From positions 3,286,001-3,350,000 of the forward strand of contig NZ_CP012070.1 of the NCBI RefSeq assembly GCF_001189535.1: 64,000 nt of DNA, written 5' to 3'. Position numbers and translations under genes: made by a program. The stretch comes from Arsenicicoccus sp. oral taxon 190. GTDB taxonomy: Bacteria > Actinomycetota > Actinomycetes > Actinomycetales > Dermatophilaceae. Positions 46,001 to 54,907 of the stretch are shown here, one piece after another (the stretch's first letter is position 1; each line of letters opens with the position of its first letter). The notes under the pieces were generated by a model that did not search any database, was not told the DNA's origin, and saw only the letters and a program-made list of their open reading frames with translations.

Positions 46001-47082
46001 ATTACTCCCGCAACGACGGCGAGTGGCTGCCCAACAAGTACGGCGGCCGGGAGAACCTCGAGGCCGTCCAGCTGCTGCAGGAGACCAACGCGACCGTCTA
46101 CCGCCGTCACCCCGGCGCGATGATGATCGCCGAGGAGTCGACCTCCTGGCCGGGCGTGACCCGGCCCACCGAGATCGGCGGCCTGGGCTTCGGCTTCAAG
46201 TGGAACATGGGCTGGATGCACGACTCGCTCAGCTACGTCGAGCACGAGCCGATCCACCGGCAGTACCACCACCACGAGATGACCTTCTCGCTGGTCTACG
46301 CCTTCAGCGAGAACTTCGTGCTGCCGATCTCCCACGACGAGGTCGTCTACGGCAAGGGTTCGCTGCTGCGCAAGATGCCCGGCGACCGGTGGCAGCAGCT
46401 GGCGACGCTGCGCGCCTACCTGGGCTTCATGTGGGCCCACCCCGGCAAGCAGCTGCTCTTCATGGGTCAGGAGTTCGCGCAGGAGGCCGAGTGGGCCGAC
46501 GCCCGGTCCCTCGACTGGTGGCTGCTCGACCAGCCCTGGCACCTGGCGGTCCACCAGATGGTCAAGGCCATGAACGCCGTCTACAAGGACTCCCCCGCGC
46601 TGTGGCAGCTGGACGCCTCCGGCGAGGGCTTCCAGTGGATCGACGCCAACGACGCGCAGGGCAACGTCTTCTCGTTCCTGCGCTACGGCAAGGACACCGG
46701 TGACGGCGCCCCGGCGCTGGCGTGCGTGTCCAACTTCGCGGGCGGCCCGCACCTGCAGTACCGCATCGGGCTGCCCCACCCCGGCGTCTGGCACGAGGTC
46801 CTCAACACCGACGCCACCGAGTGGAACGGCTCGGGGGTCGGCAACCTCGGTCAGGTCGTCGCCGAGGAGATCCCCTGGCACGGGCTGCCCTGCTCCGCGG
46901 AGATCACCGTGCCGCCGCTCGCGACGGTGTGGTTCGCGCCGCAGGAGGGCGTCCAGGCGCCGACGCAGCAGGTGCAGCGCCAGGAGCGCCCGGAGCTCAC
47001 CTCCACCTCCGAGGCCGCCGTCGCGGCGGACTCGGCCGAGCGGCCCGAGCTGTCCGCCACCCCTGGCGAGACCCAGGTCTGA
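43081..47082 (+). CDS. mak-glgB: Maltokinase and glycogen branching enzyme in one reading frame
   Basis: An uninterrupted 1333-residue frame. Residues 1 to about 480 are a complete maltokinase (Mak/Pep2): [16 protein letters not shown], the phosphotransfer loop [13 protein letters not shown] and [12 protein letters not shown]; it makes maltose-1-phosphate for GlgE. Residues about 560-1300 are a complete GlgB: two N-terminal beta domains, [20 protein letters not shown], nucleophile Asp in [14 protein letters not shown], Glu in [12 protein letters not shown] and Asp in [13 protein letters not shown]; it makes alpha-1,6 branches. The roughly 75-residue linker is Ala/Gly-rich. Normally these are two genes. 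An internal GTG (44533) with a strong ribosome site sits at the junction, so separate GlgB may also be made. Confidence 0.92.
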   Translation: MAGTSKIEAGAELTPTKVETVQAWIGAQRWYVGKDHEPALTRVGGYRFEDPAGQVGIETLLLRDTAAEPAVLYQVPLTYRAEPLEGAEHALVGTVEHSVLGTRYVYDGPHDPVYVAELLRTIAEGDTGSTPDHGVVDTLVAGEPVTSVSGSAPAAPEVGRSSVLKGEQSNTSIIIEPSGDPGRSATPLIVKVFRVLSAGDNPDVTVQSALADAGSTLVPAPLGALRGRWSVDGHEAHGHLAFAQEFLPGVRDAWRVALEAAAAGDDFTERAHALGVATGEVHRTLAEVMPTVQAGPEDHKALSLSMRSRYVLAAEAHPPLRELEPDVERLLGAAQDAQWPPLQRIHGDYHLGQVLDVPGRGWVLLDFEGEPLRPLAERTLPDLAVRDVAGMLRSFDYAAGSVSQEDAGRADAADAWARASREAFLDGYAEATGRDPRDEPEVLRALELDKALYEVVYEARNRPSWLPIPTTAVERLVAAAKGDTVHQPTDDRTPEQPTGGATRYQRPTGTDRPTKDGGVAGVAGAVAGLAASVVGAAARSGAEVAKQATAYGRDKAASAGRGPRHLPMHTDQINRLVHGHHHDPHSVLGGRVADGTVSIRTLKPRATAVDLVLDGRTVPFEHEHEGVWVASIEGDQVPDYRVAVDWGDGFKHTTDDPYRFLPTLGEVDIHLITEGRHEELWRVLGAHVREFDGPLGSTRGTSFAVWAPNAQSVRVAGDFNTWDSQAHPMRSLGSSGLWELFVPGVEPGTRYKYEILGKDGQWRAKADPLARATEIPPATASVVEETRYEWGDDAWVAERNATQRHEQPLSVYEVHLGSWRAGLSYTELADQLVNYVRDLGFTHVEFLPVAEHPYGPSWGYQVTGYYAPTSRFGSPDEFRHLVDALHQAGIGVILDWVPAHFPKDAFALAKFDGQALYEHPDPRRGDQPDWGTHVFDFGRPQVRNFLVANALYWLEEFHIDGLRVDAVASMLYLDYSRNDGEWLPNKYGGRENLEAVQLLQETNATVYRRHPGAMMIAEESTSWPGVTRPTEIGGLGFGFKWNMGWMHDSLSYVEHEPIHRQYHHHEMTFSLVYAFSENFVLPISHDEVVYGKGSLLRKMPGDRWQQLATLRAYLGFMWAHPGKQLLFMGQEFAQEAEWADARSLDWWLLDQPWHLAVHQMVKAMNAVYKDSPALWQLDASGEGFQWIDANDAQGNVFSFLRYGKDTGDGAPALACVSNFAGGPHLQYRIGLPHPGVWHEVLNTDATEWNGSGVGNLGQVVAEEIPWHGLPCSAEITVPPLATVWFAPQEGVQAPTQQVQRQERPELTSTSEAAVAADSAERPELSATPGETQV
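44523..44535 (+). promoter_or_regulatory. Internal ribosome site and GTG start at the mak/glgB junction
   Basis: AAGGGAG (44521-44527) lies five bases before an in-frame GTG (44533-44535), exactly between the end of maltokinase homology and the start of the GlgB part. Translation from here would give an 849-residue GlgB starting [12 protein letters not shown]. It looks like the original glgB start retained after loss of the mak stop codon. Confidence 0.6.
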
Positions 47083-47103
47083 CCAACCGGTCCCGTGTGC
47101 CGC

Positions 47104-47146
47104 AGCCCCGTGGCCCCCACCGTCGCCGGTCGGGGACCACGGGGCT
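47104..47146 (+). terminator. Terminator of the glgE-treS-mak-glgB operon
   Basis: AGCCCCGTGG-c-CCCC pairs with GGGG-a-CCACGGGGCT around a 13-base loop: 14 pairs with one mismatch. It lies 22 bp past the glgB stop. A copy of the CGGCATAC octamer follows two bases later. Confidence 0.8.
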
Positions 47147-47239
47147 TCGGCATACGTCTCGGGTCGTGCAGGGGGTCTAGCCGAGAGCCCTACCCGCCGG
47201 TAGCCTCACGGCATCTCACCCTGACGACAGGAGACACCG

Positions 47240-48514
47240 TTGTCCTCTGCCCTGCCCCGCCGTCGCACCCTCGCGACGGCCGTCCTCGCCGCCTCCCTCC
47301 TCACGCTCGCGCCGGTCGCCGCCGCCGACGAGCACGCGATCCCCGGCACCGCCGGGGCCAGCACCCTGAGCGACACCCCCGAGCCCGCCCGACCTGCGTT
47401 CTACGAGCCCCCCGCCCAGATCCCCAGCACCCCCGGCACGGTCATCCGGCAGGAGAAGGCCGACAACGTCCTCGACCCGCTCGACGCCTCGTCGCTGTCC
47501 TACGACGCACGCCGAGTCATGTACTCCTCCAAGGACCGCGAGGGCAACCCCATCGCCGTCACCGCGCTCGTCGTGTCGCCCAAGGCCCCCTGGGTCGGGC
47601 CCGGCAAGCGCCCGATCATCAGCTACGCCGCCGGCACCCAGGGGATGGCCGACGCCTGCGCCCCCTCCCGCCAGCTGCAGGCCATGACGGAGTACGAGAC
47701 GATCTTCTTCAAGGACCTGCTCTTCCGGGGCTACACGGTGGCGCTGACCGACTACCAGGGTCTCGGCACCCCCGGCACCCACACCTACATGGTCCGCGAG
47801 GCCCAGGGGCACGCCGTGCTCGACCTGGCGCGCGCCACGCAGCGGGTCGGCCTGCCCGGCACCGACACCAGCACCCCGGTCGGGCTGTCCGGCTACTCCC
47901 AGGGCGGTGGCGCCGCGGCCGCCGCCGCCGAGATGGCCGCGGCCTACGCCCCCGAGCTCGACGTCAAGGGCACGGTGGCCGGCGCCGTCCCCGCCGACCT
48001 CGCCGCCGTGTCCAGGCAGATCGACAGGTCGATGTACTCCGCGTTCGAGCTCTACGCCACCGCGGGCATGTTCACGGCCTACCACATCGACCCCAAGAAC
48101 TTCCTCAACGACAAGGGGCTGGCCCTCGGGCCCAAGGTCGAGTCCAACTGCGTCACCAACCTCTTCGACCTGGCGTTCATCAAGAGCAGCACGCTGACCA
48201 AGGACGGTCGGCCGATGGACCAGACCTTCGCCGAGGAGCCGCTGCGGTCCATGCTCGCCGACAACCGGATCGGCCGGTCCAGGCCGAGCGCCCCCGTCCT
48301 GATCACCCACTCGGTCTCCGACGACGTGATCCCCTACGCTGTGGGGCAGCAGCTCGGCAAGGACTGGTGCGCCCAGGGCGCCAACGTGTGGTTCCAGCCG
48401 ATCCTGACGCCGACCCACCTCGGTGGCGCGGTGCCGACGGCGTCCTACGCGACGACCTTCTTCGAGTCGCGCTTCAACGGGATCAAGCAGGTCTCCAACT
48501 GCGGGATGTACTGA
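47240..48514 (+). CDS. Secreted lipase (secretory lipase / LIP family)
   Basis: A 424-residue exported alpha/beta-hydrolase. Signal peptide MSSALPRRRTLATAVLAASLLTLAPVAAA; mature part with ISYAAGTQGMADACAPS, GYTVALTDYQGLGTPG, the nucleophile elbow GLSGYSQGGGAAA, and a C-terminal Asp/His pair in HSVSDDVIPYAVG and LTPTHLGGAV. This is the PF03583-type secretory lipase found in fungi and actinobacteria. The TTG start at 47240 has GGAG seven bases upstream. It stands alone between glgB and pgm. Confidence 0.88.
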   Translation: MSSALPRRRTLATAVLAASLLTLAPVAAADEHAIPGTAGASTLSDTPEPARPAFYEPPAQIPSTPGTVIRQEKADNVLDPLDASSLSYDARRVMYSSKDREGNPIAVTALVVSPKAPWVGPGKRPIISYAAGTQGMADACAPSRQLQAMTEYETIFFKDLLFRGYTVALTDYQGLGTPGTHTYMVREAQGHAVLDLARATQRVGLPGTDTSTPVGLSGYSQGGGAAAAAAEMAAAYAPELDVKGTVAGAVPADLAAVSRQIDRSMYSAFELYATAGMFTAYHIDPKNFLNDKGLALGPKVESNCVTNLFDLAFIKSSTLTKDGRPMDQTFAEEPLRSMLADNRIGRSRPSAPVLITHSVSDDVIPYAVGQQLGKDWCAQGANVWFQPILTPTHLGGAVPTASYATTFFESRFNGIKQVSNCGMY

Positions 48515-48574
48515 GCCGCAACCGGATCGGCATACAACCCGGTTGACCGACCGGACCGACCGGGCGGGGTGCGT

Positions 48575-48596
48575 CACCTGGTGAACCTGCCAGGTG
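48575..48596. terminator. Small hairpin upstream of pgm
   Basis: CACCTGG-tgaacctg-CCAGGTG, a 7-bp perfect stem with an 8-base loop, 61 bp after the lipase stop and 32 bp before pgm. It may terminate the lipase transcript or affect the pgm leader. An octamer copy sits just upstream at 48528. Confidence 0.5.
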
Positions 48597-48628
48597 CCAC
48601 CCCGGCCGTCGGGTGCGAGGATGAGCCC

Positions 48629-50293
48629 ATGACCGCGAACCGTGCAGGACAGCCCGCCGAGCCCCGCGACCTCGTCGACGTGGCGCACCTCGTCACCGCC
48701 TACTACACCGGCAAGCCCGACCCGGACGACATCGACCAGCAGGTCGCCTTCGGGACGTCGGGGCACCGCGGCAGCAGCCTCAAGACCGCGTTCAACGAGG
48801 ACCACATCCTGGCGACGACGCAGGCGATCGTGGACTACCGCACCGAGCAGGGCTTCGACGGCCCGCTCTTCCTCGGCCGCGACACGCACGGGCTGTCCGA
48901 GCCGGCGTGGGCGTCGGCGATCGAGGTGCTCGTCGCCAACGGCGTGCACGTGATGGTGGACGCGGAGGACCGCTACACTCCGACGCCCGCGGTCTCCCAC
49001 GCGATCCTGCGCGCCAATCACGGCCGCGTCTCCGGCGTGGATGATCTCCCGGCCGACTCCGGCCTGGCCGACGGCATCGTGGTCACCCCCTCCCACAACC
49101 CGCCCACCGACGGCGGTTTCAAGTACAACCCGCCCCACGGCGGACCCGCCGACACCGACGCGACCGGCTGGATCGCGGCTCGCGCCAACGACTACATCAA
49201 GGCCGGGCTCGACGGGGTCAAGCAGATGGCCTTCACCGAGGCGCGGGCGGCCTGCGAGCCCTACGAGTTCAAGCGGATCTACGTCGAGGACCTCGCCAAC
49301 GTCATCGACATGGCGGCCATCAAGGAGGCGGGCGTGCGCATCGGCGCCGACCCCCTCGGCGGCGCCTCGGTGGACTACTGGGGCGCGATCGGCGAGCACT
49401 ACGGCCTCGACCTGACGGTGGTCAACCCGCTCGTGGACCCGACCTGGCGGTTCATGACGCTCGACTGGGACGAGAAGATCCGGATGGACTGCTCCTCCCC
49501 CTCCGCGATGGCGTCGCTGATCGCGCAGAAGGACTCCTACGACATCGCCACGGGCAACGACGCGGACGCCGACCGGCACGGGATCGTCACCCCCGACGGT
49601 GGGCTGATGAACCCCAACCACTACCTCGCCGTCGCGATCCAGTACCTCTACGGCGGCGCGCGCCCGCAGTGGCCGGGTGACGGCTTCATCGGCAAGACGC
49701 TGGTGTCGTCCTCGATGATCGACCGCGTGGCCTCCGACCTGGGGCGCACGCTCGTCGAGGTGCCGGTCGGCTTCAAGTGGTTCGTGCCGGGGCTGCTCGA
49801 CGGGTCCGGGCCGTTCGGCGGCGAGGAGTCGGCGGGCGCGAGCTTCCTGCGGTTCGACGGGTCCGTGTGGTCGACCGACAAGGACGGCATCATCCTGGCC
49901 CTGCTGGCCAGCGAGATCCAGGCCAGGACGGGCAAGAGCCCGTCGCAGCACTACGCCGATCTCGTGGCGCGCCACGGCGACCCGGCCTATGCCCGGGTCG
50001 ACGCCCCGGCCGACCGCGAGCAGAAGGCCAAGCTCAAGGCGCTCTCCCCCTCCGACGTGACCGCGGAGTCCCTTGCGGGAGAGCCGATCACGGCCAAGCT
50101 CACGGAGGCACCCGGCAACGGCGCCGCCATCGGTGGGCTCAAGGTGACCACCGAGTCCGCGTGGTTCGCGGCGCGGCCGTCCGGCACGGAGGACGTCTAC
50201 AAGATCTACGCCGAGTCCTTCCGGGGTCCCGAGCACCTCAAGCAGGTGCAGGACGAGGCACGCCAGGTGGTCTCCGCAGCCCTGGGCAGCTGA
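48629..50293 (+). CDS. pgm: Phosphoglucomutase (alpha-D-glucose phosphate-specific)
   Basis: A 554-residue mutase interconverting glucose-1-phosphate and glucose-6-phosphate. Active serine loop [22 protein letters not shown], metal loop [12 protein letters not shown], sugar loop [13 protein letters not shown] and phosphate loop [18 protein letters not shown], in the usual four-domain order. It links GlgP-derived glucose-1-phosphate to central metabolism, which explains its place beside the glucan genes. The ATG at 48629 is preceded by GAGGATGAG. Confidence 0.97.
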   Translation: MTANRAGQPAEPRDLVDVAHLVTAYYTGKPDPDDIDQQVAFGTSGHRGSSLKTAFNEDHILATTQAIVDYRTEQGFDGPLFLGRDTHGLSEPAWASAIEVLVANGVHVMVDAEDRYTPTPAVSHAILRANHGRVSGVDDLPADSGLADGIVVTPSHNPPTDGGFKYNPPHGGPADTDATGWIAARANDYIKAGLDGVKQMAFTEARAACEPYEFKRIYVEDLANVIDMAAIKEAGVRIGADPLGGASVDYWGAIGEHYGLDLTVVNPLVDPTWRFMTLDWDEKIRMDCSSPSAMASLIAQKDSYDIATGNDADADRHGIVTPDGGLMNPNHYLAVAIQYLYGGARPQWPGDGFIGKTLVSSSMIDRVASDLGRTLVEVPVGFKWFVPGLLDGSGPFGGEESAGASFLRFDGSVWSTDKDGIILALLASEIQARTGKSPSQHYADLVARHGDPAYARVDAPADREQKAKLKALSPSDVTAESLAGEPITAKLTEAPGNGAAIGGLKVTTESAWFAARPSGTEDVYKIYAESFRGPEHLKQVQDEARQVVSAALGS

Positions 50294-50347
50294 GGCCCCG
50301 CGGGCGGGCGCCGCTCCCACGCGACGTCCGCCACTAGGCTGGTGCGC

Positions 50348-51148
50348 ATGACCTTCGCCGAGGACCTCGAGCTCGCCGCCGCACTCGTCCGGACCGCCGG
50401 GAGGCTGGCCCTGCAGATGCGGTCGGCCGGCGTGGAGGGTGAGCGCAAGACCTCCGTGTCCGACGTGGTGACGGCCGCCGACCACGCCGCCGAGGAGCTG
50501 GTCGGCTCCCGCCTGCGCGCCGAGCGGCCGCAGGACGGCCTGGTCGGCGAGGAGGGGACCAGCTCCCCCGCTGACAGTGGGCGCACGTGGTTCATCGACC
50601 CGGTCGACGGCACCTACAACTTCCTGCACGGTATGACGCACTGGTGCTCGGCCCTCGCCCTGGTCGACGACGACGGGCCGATCCTCGGGGCGGTCTACCA
50701 CCCCGAGAGCGACCAGCTGTGGCTCGGCGGTCGCGAGCACCCGACGACCTGCAACGGCGTGCCCGTGGAGCCGGTCCGTGACCTGCCGCTGGACCTGGTG
50801 AGCGCGGCGACCTACCTGCACCCCACGAGGTTCGGCCGCCCCGAGATGATCGCGCCGTGGGCCGAGGCGACCCGGCTGTGCGCGACCGTGCGGATGCTCG
50901 GCTCCGCGTCGGTGGACCTGGCCTGGACCTCGGACAGCCGGGTCGGGGTGTGGTACCAGGCCGACTGTCACCCGTGGGACTGGTATCCCGGCCAGGCGCT
51001 GGTCGAGGCAGCGGGCGGGGTGACGCGTCTGGTGCCGGTGGGTGGGCACACCTGGCACGTCGCCGGGTCGCCCACGGCCGTCGACCAGGTGGCCGACGCC
51101 ATGATGCAGTGCCTGCCACGCGACGAGCGCGAGGCCGCCGCCCGATGA
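50348..51148 (+). CDS. Inositol monophosphatase-family phosphatase
   Basis: A 266-residue Mg-dependent phosphatase. Motifs: DVVTAADHAAEELV, LVGEEGTSS, WFIDPVDGTYNFLHG and the C-terminal CHPWDWYPGQALVEAAGG. Family members hydrolyse inositol-1-phosphate, histidinol-phosphate or fructose-1,6-bisphosphate; HisN-like function is possible, but the context gives no hint. Coupled by a 4-base overlap to a GNAT gene. A GTG two codons upstream is an alternative start. Confidence 0.9.
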   Translation: MTFAEDLELAAALVRTAGRLALQMRSAGVEGERKTSVSDVVTAADHAAEELVGSRLRAERPQDGLVGEEGTSSPADSGRTWFIDPVDGTYNFLHGMTHWCSALALVDDDGPILGAVYHPESDQLWLGGREHPTTCNGVPVEPVRDLPLDLVSAATYLHPTRFGRPEMIAPWAEATRLCATVRMLGSASVDLAWTSDSRVGVWYQADCHPWDWYPGQALVEAAGGVTRLVPVGGHTWHVAGSPTAVDQVADAMMQCLPRDEREAAAR

Positions 51149-51582
51149 GCACCCTGCGGCTGACGCGGCTCGGGCCACGGGACGCCCTGCTGGTGCTGGC
51201 CGCCGGGGACCTCTTCGACACCCCGCCGACCGAGGAGGGCGCCCGCCGCTTCCTGGAGCTGCCGGGACACCACCTCGTGCTGGCCATCGAGGGCTACCGG
51301 CCGGTCGGGTTCGTCAGCGGCGTCGAGATGAGCCATCCCGACAAGGGCACCGAGATGTTCGTCTACGAGCTGGCCGTGGCTCCGGAGCAGCAGCGGCGCG
51401 GCATCGGCTCCGCCCTGCTGCGCGAGCTGCAGGCGATCGCGGCCGAGCGTGGCTGCTACGCGGTGTGGACCATCACCGAGACCGACAACGCCGCGGCGAT
51501 GGCGACATACCGCGCCCTCGGAGCCCGGGAGTCGAGCGGCACGACGATCCTGGAGTGGGAGGGTGGGCACGCCACCCGCTAA
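51145..51582 (+). CDS. GNAT acetyltransferase, AAC(3)-I-like
   Basis: A 145-residue GNAT with the acetyl-CoA loop VAPEQQRRGIGSALLRELQ. The overall pattern, FVYELAVAPEQQRRGIG, then WTITETDNAAAMATYRALG, resembles the aminoglycoside 3-N-acetyltransferase I branch, but resistance is not implied; most chromosomal members have other or unknown substrates. Its start overlaps the phosphatase stop (ATGA). Precedes the MFS promoter. Confidence 0.82.
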   Translation: MSTLRLTRLGPRDALLVLAAGDLFDTPPTEEGARRFLELPGHHLVLAIEGYRPVGFVSGVEMSHPDKGTEMFVYELAVAPEQQRRGIGSALLRELQAIAAERGCYAVWTITETDNAAAMATYRALGARESSGTTILEWEGGHATR

Positions 51583-51590
51583 CCTCCAAA

Positions 51591-51626
51591 CAACTGCTTG
51601 ACGGTTGATGGCATCGGCCCTAGGTT
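51591..51626 (+). promoter_or_regulatory. Promoter with overlapping inverted repeat, probably leaderless
   Basis: TTGACG (51598-51603), a 17-bp spacer and TAGGTT (51621-51626) form a sigma-70-type promoter. The start point expected seven bases on falls at or next to the A of the ATG at 51634, suggesting a leaderless mRNA. CAACTG-cttga-CGGTTG (51591-51607) overlaps the -35 box and may be the operator for the ArsR regulator encoded downstream. Confidence 0.55.
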
Positions 51627-51633
51627 GGGGCCC

Positions 51634-52875
51634 ATGCCCGCTCTCGAGGTCCTGCGCCTGCCGTCCTTCGCGTGGTACTTCACAGCGCGGTCGATCTCCT
51701 GGCTCGGCACCAGCATGGTGGGGGTGGCGCTGGCCTTCGCCGTGCTGGGGATCGGCGACGCCTCGGCGCTGGCCCAGGTCCTGGCGGCGCGGACGGTCGC
51801 ACTGTGCGCCTGCCTGCTCGTCGGCGGCGCCGTCGGGGACCGGGTGTCCCGCCGCCTCGTGCTGCAGGTCTCGCACGCACTGACCGCGCTCACGCAAGGC
51901 GCCGCGGCCTACCTGCTGATCACCGGCCAGGCCGAGGTCTGGCACCTGCTGGTGCTGGAGTCGCTCAACGGCGCCGTCTCGGCCTTCACCATGCCGGCGA
52001 TGCAGGGCATCATCCCGCAGGTCGGGCCCAGATCGCCGCTCCAGCAGGCCAACTCGCTGATCGCCTTCAGCCGCAACGGATTGCTGGTCCTCGGCCCGTC
52101 GCTGGGCGCCCTCCTCGTCGTCACCTCCGGGCCGGGGTGGGCGCTGGCGATCAATGCCACGACCTATCTCCTGGCGCTCGCCTGCCTGAGCCGCCTGCGA
52201 CTGCCCCACCGTCCGCGGTCCGGTGAGCCCACGACGATGCTGGACGAGCTCCGCGAGGGCTGGGGCGCCTTCCGCTCCCGGCGCTGGCTGTGGGTGATCG
52301 TGCTGGCCTTCGGCGTCCTCAACGCCATCCACACCGGCGCCTGGGGGGTGCTCGGCCCCGTGGTCGCCACCTCCGACACCCACCTGGGTGCCCGAGGGTG
52401 GGGTCTCGCGGTCAGCGCGGAGGCGACCGGCACTGTCCTCGTCACGCTGGTGCTGCTGCGGGTGCCGCTGCGCCGACCGCTGCTCGTCGGGGTGGCAGCG
52501 ATCGCCGGCTTCGCCGTGCCCCTGGTGTCGCTCGGGCTGCGCGCCAAGCTGTGGCCGTTGCTCCTGGCCTCGATGCTGGGCGGCCTCGGGATGGAGACCT
52601 TCGGCGTGGGCTGGAACCTCGCCATGACCCACGAGATCCCCGAGCACCTGCTGTCGCGCGTGTCGGCCTACGACATGCTGGGCAGCTTCCTCGCCATGCC
52701 GGCCGGCCAGCTGGCCTTCGGGTGGCTCGGCAGCCGGCACGACCCGCACCTGGTGCTCCTGTGGGCCGCCGCGGTGTTCGCCCTCGTCAGCCTCGCCACG
52801 CTGCTGGTCAGGGACGTCCGCGACCTGCGGTGCGATCCGACTGCTGCATCCGGAACGCCACTATCGTCACGTTGA
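51634..52875 (+). CDS. MFS transporter (MFS_3 / enterobactin-exporter-like)
   Basis: A 413-residue permease with about 12 helices. The N-terminus LRLPSFAWYFTARSISWLGTSMVGVALAFAVL and the motif-A loop GGAVGDRVSRRLVLQ are typical of the MFS_3 group, where many members export drugs, macrolides or siderophores. The substrate is unknown. Its last 68 bases overlap the convergent ArsR gene, and its promoter carries a potential ArsR site, so the pair likely forms a small regulated export module. Confidence 0.88.
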   Translation: MPALEVLRLPSFAWYFTARSISWLGTSMVGVALAFAVLGIGDASALAQVLAARTVALCACLLVGGAVGDRVSRRLVLQVSHALTALTQGAAAYLLITGQAEVWHLLVLESLNGAVSAFTMPAMQGIIPQVGPRSPLQQANSLIAFSRNGLLVLGPSLGALLVVTSGPGWALAINATTYLLALACLSRLRLPHRPRSGEPTTMLDELREGWGAFRSRRWLWVIVLAFGVLNAIHTGAWGVLGPVVATSDTHLGARGWGLAVSAEATGTVLVTLVLLRVPLRRPLLVGVAAIAGFAVPLVSLGLRAKLWPLLLASMLGGLGMETFGVGWNLAMTHEIPEHLLSRVSAYDMLGSFLAMPAGQLAFGWLGSRHDPHLVLLWAAAVFALVSLATLLVRDVRDLRCDPTAASGTPLSSR

Positions 52876-53353
52876 CCGGCACCGCGCCCTCCGTCCGGGG
52901 TGGGACGGCCCGGGCGTGCACCGTGCGCGACACCTCGCGCATCGCCTCGAGCACCTCGTCCCATGCCTCCTGCGGCAGCCAGACCTCGGCGTCCGTGCCG
53001 TGGCCCTGCTCAGCGCGGTCGCGGTGCAGGTTGCGCCGCCCCAGCTCCTCCAGGATCACCGCCATGAGGGATCCGTCCTCGTCCGGAGCCGTCCTGCGCT
53101 CGCGCTCCCAGGGATGGCGGTAGCGGACCGCCATACCGCCGCGGACCCGCTCCTCGGACGCCACCTCGACCAGCCCGGCCCCCAGCAGGGTGCGCAGGTG
53201 ATAGCTGGCGTTGGCCTGCGTGATGTCGAGCTCGGCCGCTACCTCGGTGGCGCTGAGGTCCGCCCCTGTCAGCAGGGACAGCATCCGCAGCCGCAGCGGA
53301 TGGGCCACCGCCCGCAGGCGGCGGCGTTCCTCGTCGTCGGCATGCTCCGTCAT
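52808..53353 (-). CDS. ArsR-family (winged helix) transcriptional regulator
   Basis: A 181-residue regulator. Residues about 10-90 carry the ArsR helix-turn-helix: RLRAVAHPLRLRMLSLLTGADLSATEVAAELDITQANASYHLRTLLGAGLVEV. No metal-binding cysteine motif is seen. The C-terminal half is a predicted effector or dimer domain. The ATG overlaps the stop of the upstream small gene (ATGA), and its 3' end overlaps the MFS gene on the other strand. Confidence 0.88.
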   Translation of the reverse strand: MTEHADDEERRRLRAVAHPLRLRMLSLLTGADLSATEVAAELDITQANASYHLRTLLGAGLVEVASEERVRGGMAVRYRHPWERERRTAPDEDGSLMAVILEELGRRNLHRDRAEQGHGTDAEVWLPQEAWDEVLEAMREVSRTVHARAVPPRTEGAVPVNVTIVAFRMQQSDRTAGRGRP

Positions 53354-53766
53354 CGGTGCAGGGTCAGTCCCTCGGCGGCGAAGAGCTCGCGCCCGCGGCG
53401 GGTGAGGTCGTCGAGCTCGTCGAACAGCTCGTGGTCGACCGAGGTGGACCGGAAGCAGGACTTGCCCTGCAGCCGCTTGCGCAGCTGCGGCGACGGGCCC
53501 TCCACCATCTCGGGCCGCAGGTAGGCGCACATCAGGTGATAGCTGACGTAGCGCTTGCTGAGCCGCACCCCGGCGAACATGAAACCGTCGGAGTAGGTGC
53601 GGTAGGGCGCCCCGAGGAGGAGATAGCTGCCCGGGTCGGACGCCTGCGCCTCCTTGCGGCCGCCGTCGCAGTTGGCCTCGGTGACGTTGCCGGTGGCGCG
53701 AAAGACGTCCTCGTGCACCGACAGGCGTCGCACCAGCTCGTCGTAGACCGGTTGCAGGTCGGGCAT
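53350..53766 (-). CDS. Conserved small protein of unknown function
   Basis: A 138-residue soluble protein. Visible features are KRYVSYHLMCAYLRPEM, SPQLRKRLQGKSCFRSTSVDHELFDEL, and a single free cysteine in VTEANCDGGRKEA. I do not recognise a named domain with confidence. It is translationally coupled to the ArsR gene by a 4-base overlap, so it may act with or be co-regulated by it. Confidence 0.7.
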   Translation of the reverse strand: MPDLQPVYDELVRRLSVHEDVFRATGNVTEANCDGGRKEAQASDPGSYLLLGAPYRTYSDGFMFAGVRLSKRYVSYHLMCAYLRPEMVEGPSPQLRKRLQGKSCFRSTSVDHELFDELDDLTRRGRELFAAEGLTLHR

Positions 53767-53816
53767 CGGCGCTCCGTCAGGGGGTCTTGGGCGTGTCTCG
53801 GGTGTGTCTCGGACGG

Positions 53817-54752
53817 TCAGAAGAGGGCGGACATGAGGGAGGTGCGGCCCTTCTTGACGCGGGGGTCCTCGCTGCCCACGACGTCGAACAACGTGATCAG
53901 GTGGCGTCGGACCGTCTCGCGGTCGTCACCGGCCAGCGTGCGCACAAGATCCACGAGCCGCAGGAAGGCGTCCTCGACGTGCCCGCCCATGACGTCCAGG
54001 TCGGCGACGAGCAGCTGCGCACCGATGTCGGCCGGGTCGTCGGCGGCGGCCTGGCGGGCCGCCTGCAGGTCCACGCCCGTCGTGCGCTCCAGCAGGTCGA
54101 CCTGGGCCTTGCCCACCTGAGCGTCCCGGTCCTGGGGGTCCTTGGCCAGGGCCTTGTCGTATGCCGCCCGCGCGCCGTCGAAGTCACCGCGCTCGAGGGC
54201 GGCGAAGGCCTCCTCGTGCTCCGGGGACCCGGGGAGCTCCTCGGCGTCCGGTTGCTCACCGACGTCGAGGCGCCCCGTGATGCCGTTGGCCACGGCGACC
54301 TTGAGCAGCTCGTCGACGTACTGCTCGATGACCTGGCGGGGCTGCGGCCCGACGAAGAGCGGCACCGGTTGCCCCTGCAGCAGCCCGACGGCCATGGGGA
54401 TCTGCTGGACGCCGAGGGCCTGGCCGAGACCGGGGCTGGCGTCCACGTCGACGGTCGCGAGCAGGAAGCGCCCGGCCGCGCCCTGCGCCACCGCTGCGAA
54501 GTCGGCGACGACCTCGCTGCCGCCGCGCGAGGCGCTCCACACGAGCAGCACCACGGGGACGCTCACCGACTGCTGCATGATCTGCGAGATGGTGGCGTCG
54601 GTGGCCTCGACGACCAGCGGCGAGCCGGAGCCGCCCCCGGGAGCGGCGCCCCGGGAGGCGTCGGAGACCGGCGAGCCAGGGGGCTGCTGCGCGAGTCCGG
54701 ACAGGTCGACCGCGCCTCGGGCGGCGGCGTGGGAGAACGGCTGCGACGTCAT
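53817..54752 (-). CDS. CnoX/YbbN-like thioredoxin-TPR protein without CxxC
   Basis: A 311-residue protein. An Ala/Gly/Pro-rich N-terminus of about 45 residues precedes a thioredoxin-like domain (VVEATDATISQIMQQS, VVLLVWSASRGGSEVVADF, ATVDVDASPGLGQALGVQQIPMAVGLLQGQPV) and a C-terminal TPR region (HEEAFAALERGDFDGARAAYDKALAKDP). The active-site CxxC is replaced by Ser-Arg-Gly-Gly, so it cannot be a classical disulfide reductase. YbbN/CnoX proteins act as chaperedoxins for GroEL/DnaK clients, which is the likely role. The ATG lies in CGTATGACG. Confidence 0.85.
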   Translation of the reverse strand: MTSQPFSHAAARGAVDLSGLAQQPPGSPVSDASRGAAPGGGSGSPLVVEATDATISQIMQQSVSVPVVLLVWSASRGGSEVVADFAAVAQGAAGRFLLATVDVDASPGLGQALGVQQIPMAVGLLQGQPVPLFVGPQPRQVIEQYVDELLKVAVANGITGRLDVGEQPDAEELPGSPEHEEAFAALERGDFDGARAAYDKALAKDPQDRDAQVGKAQVDLLERTTGVDLQAARQAAADDPADIGAQLLVADLDVMGGHVEDAFLRLVDLVRTLAGDDRETVRRHLITLFDVVGSEDPRVKKGRTSLMSALF

Positions 54753-54778
54753 ACGGGCATTGTGTCCCAGACCGCGGT

Positions 54779-54841
54779 CGCCGGGAAACCGCGCCGGGGC
54801 GCCGGGAAACCGCGCCGGGGCGCCGGGAGACCGCGCCGGGG
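54779..54841. repeat. Three tandem 21-bp repeats
   Basis: Three head-to-tail copies of CGCCGGGAAACCGCGCCGGG plus G; the third copy has one A-to-G change. The array starts 26 bp upstream of the thioredoxin-like start and ends seven bases before the mutase terminator. The copy number may vary between strains. Function unknown. Confidence 0.9.
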
Positions 54842-54847
54842 CACCGG

Positions 54848-54884
54848 AGCGCCCCCTCGCCTGGGATGGGTGCGAGGGGGCGCT
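54848..54884 (-). terminator. Terminator of the acyl-CoA mutase gene
   Basis: AGCGCCCCCTCGC (54848-54860) and GCGAGGGGGCGCT (54872-54884) form a perfect 13-bp stem with an 11-base loop, 23 bp past the mutase stop. No T-tract. Confidence 0.8.
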
Positions 54885-54907
54885 GGTCGTGCTGGTCCGG
54901 GTGCAGG

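Noticed and set aside
42985..46881. Very long antisense open frame opposite mak-glgB, with similar ones opposite ilvB, glgP and glgX
   Set aside because: Such frames are expected in about 73% GC coding DNA; the composition is Arg/Gly/Val/His-rich with no recognisable domain, while the sense frames encode clear enzymes.
51145..51582. Aminoglycoside resistance gene
   Set aside because: The GNAT resembles AAC(3)-I in pattern only; there is no mobile context, and chromosomal look-alikes usually have other substrates.
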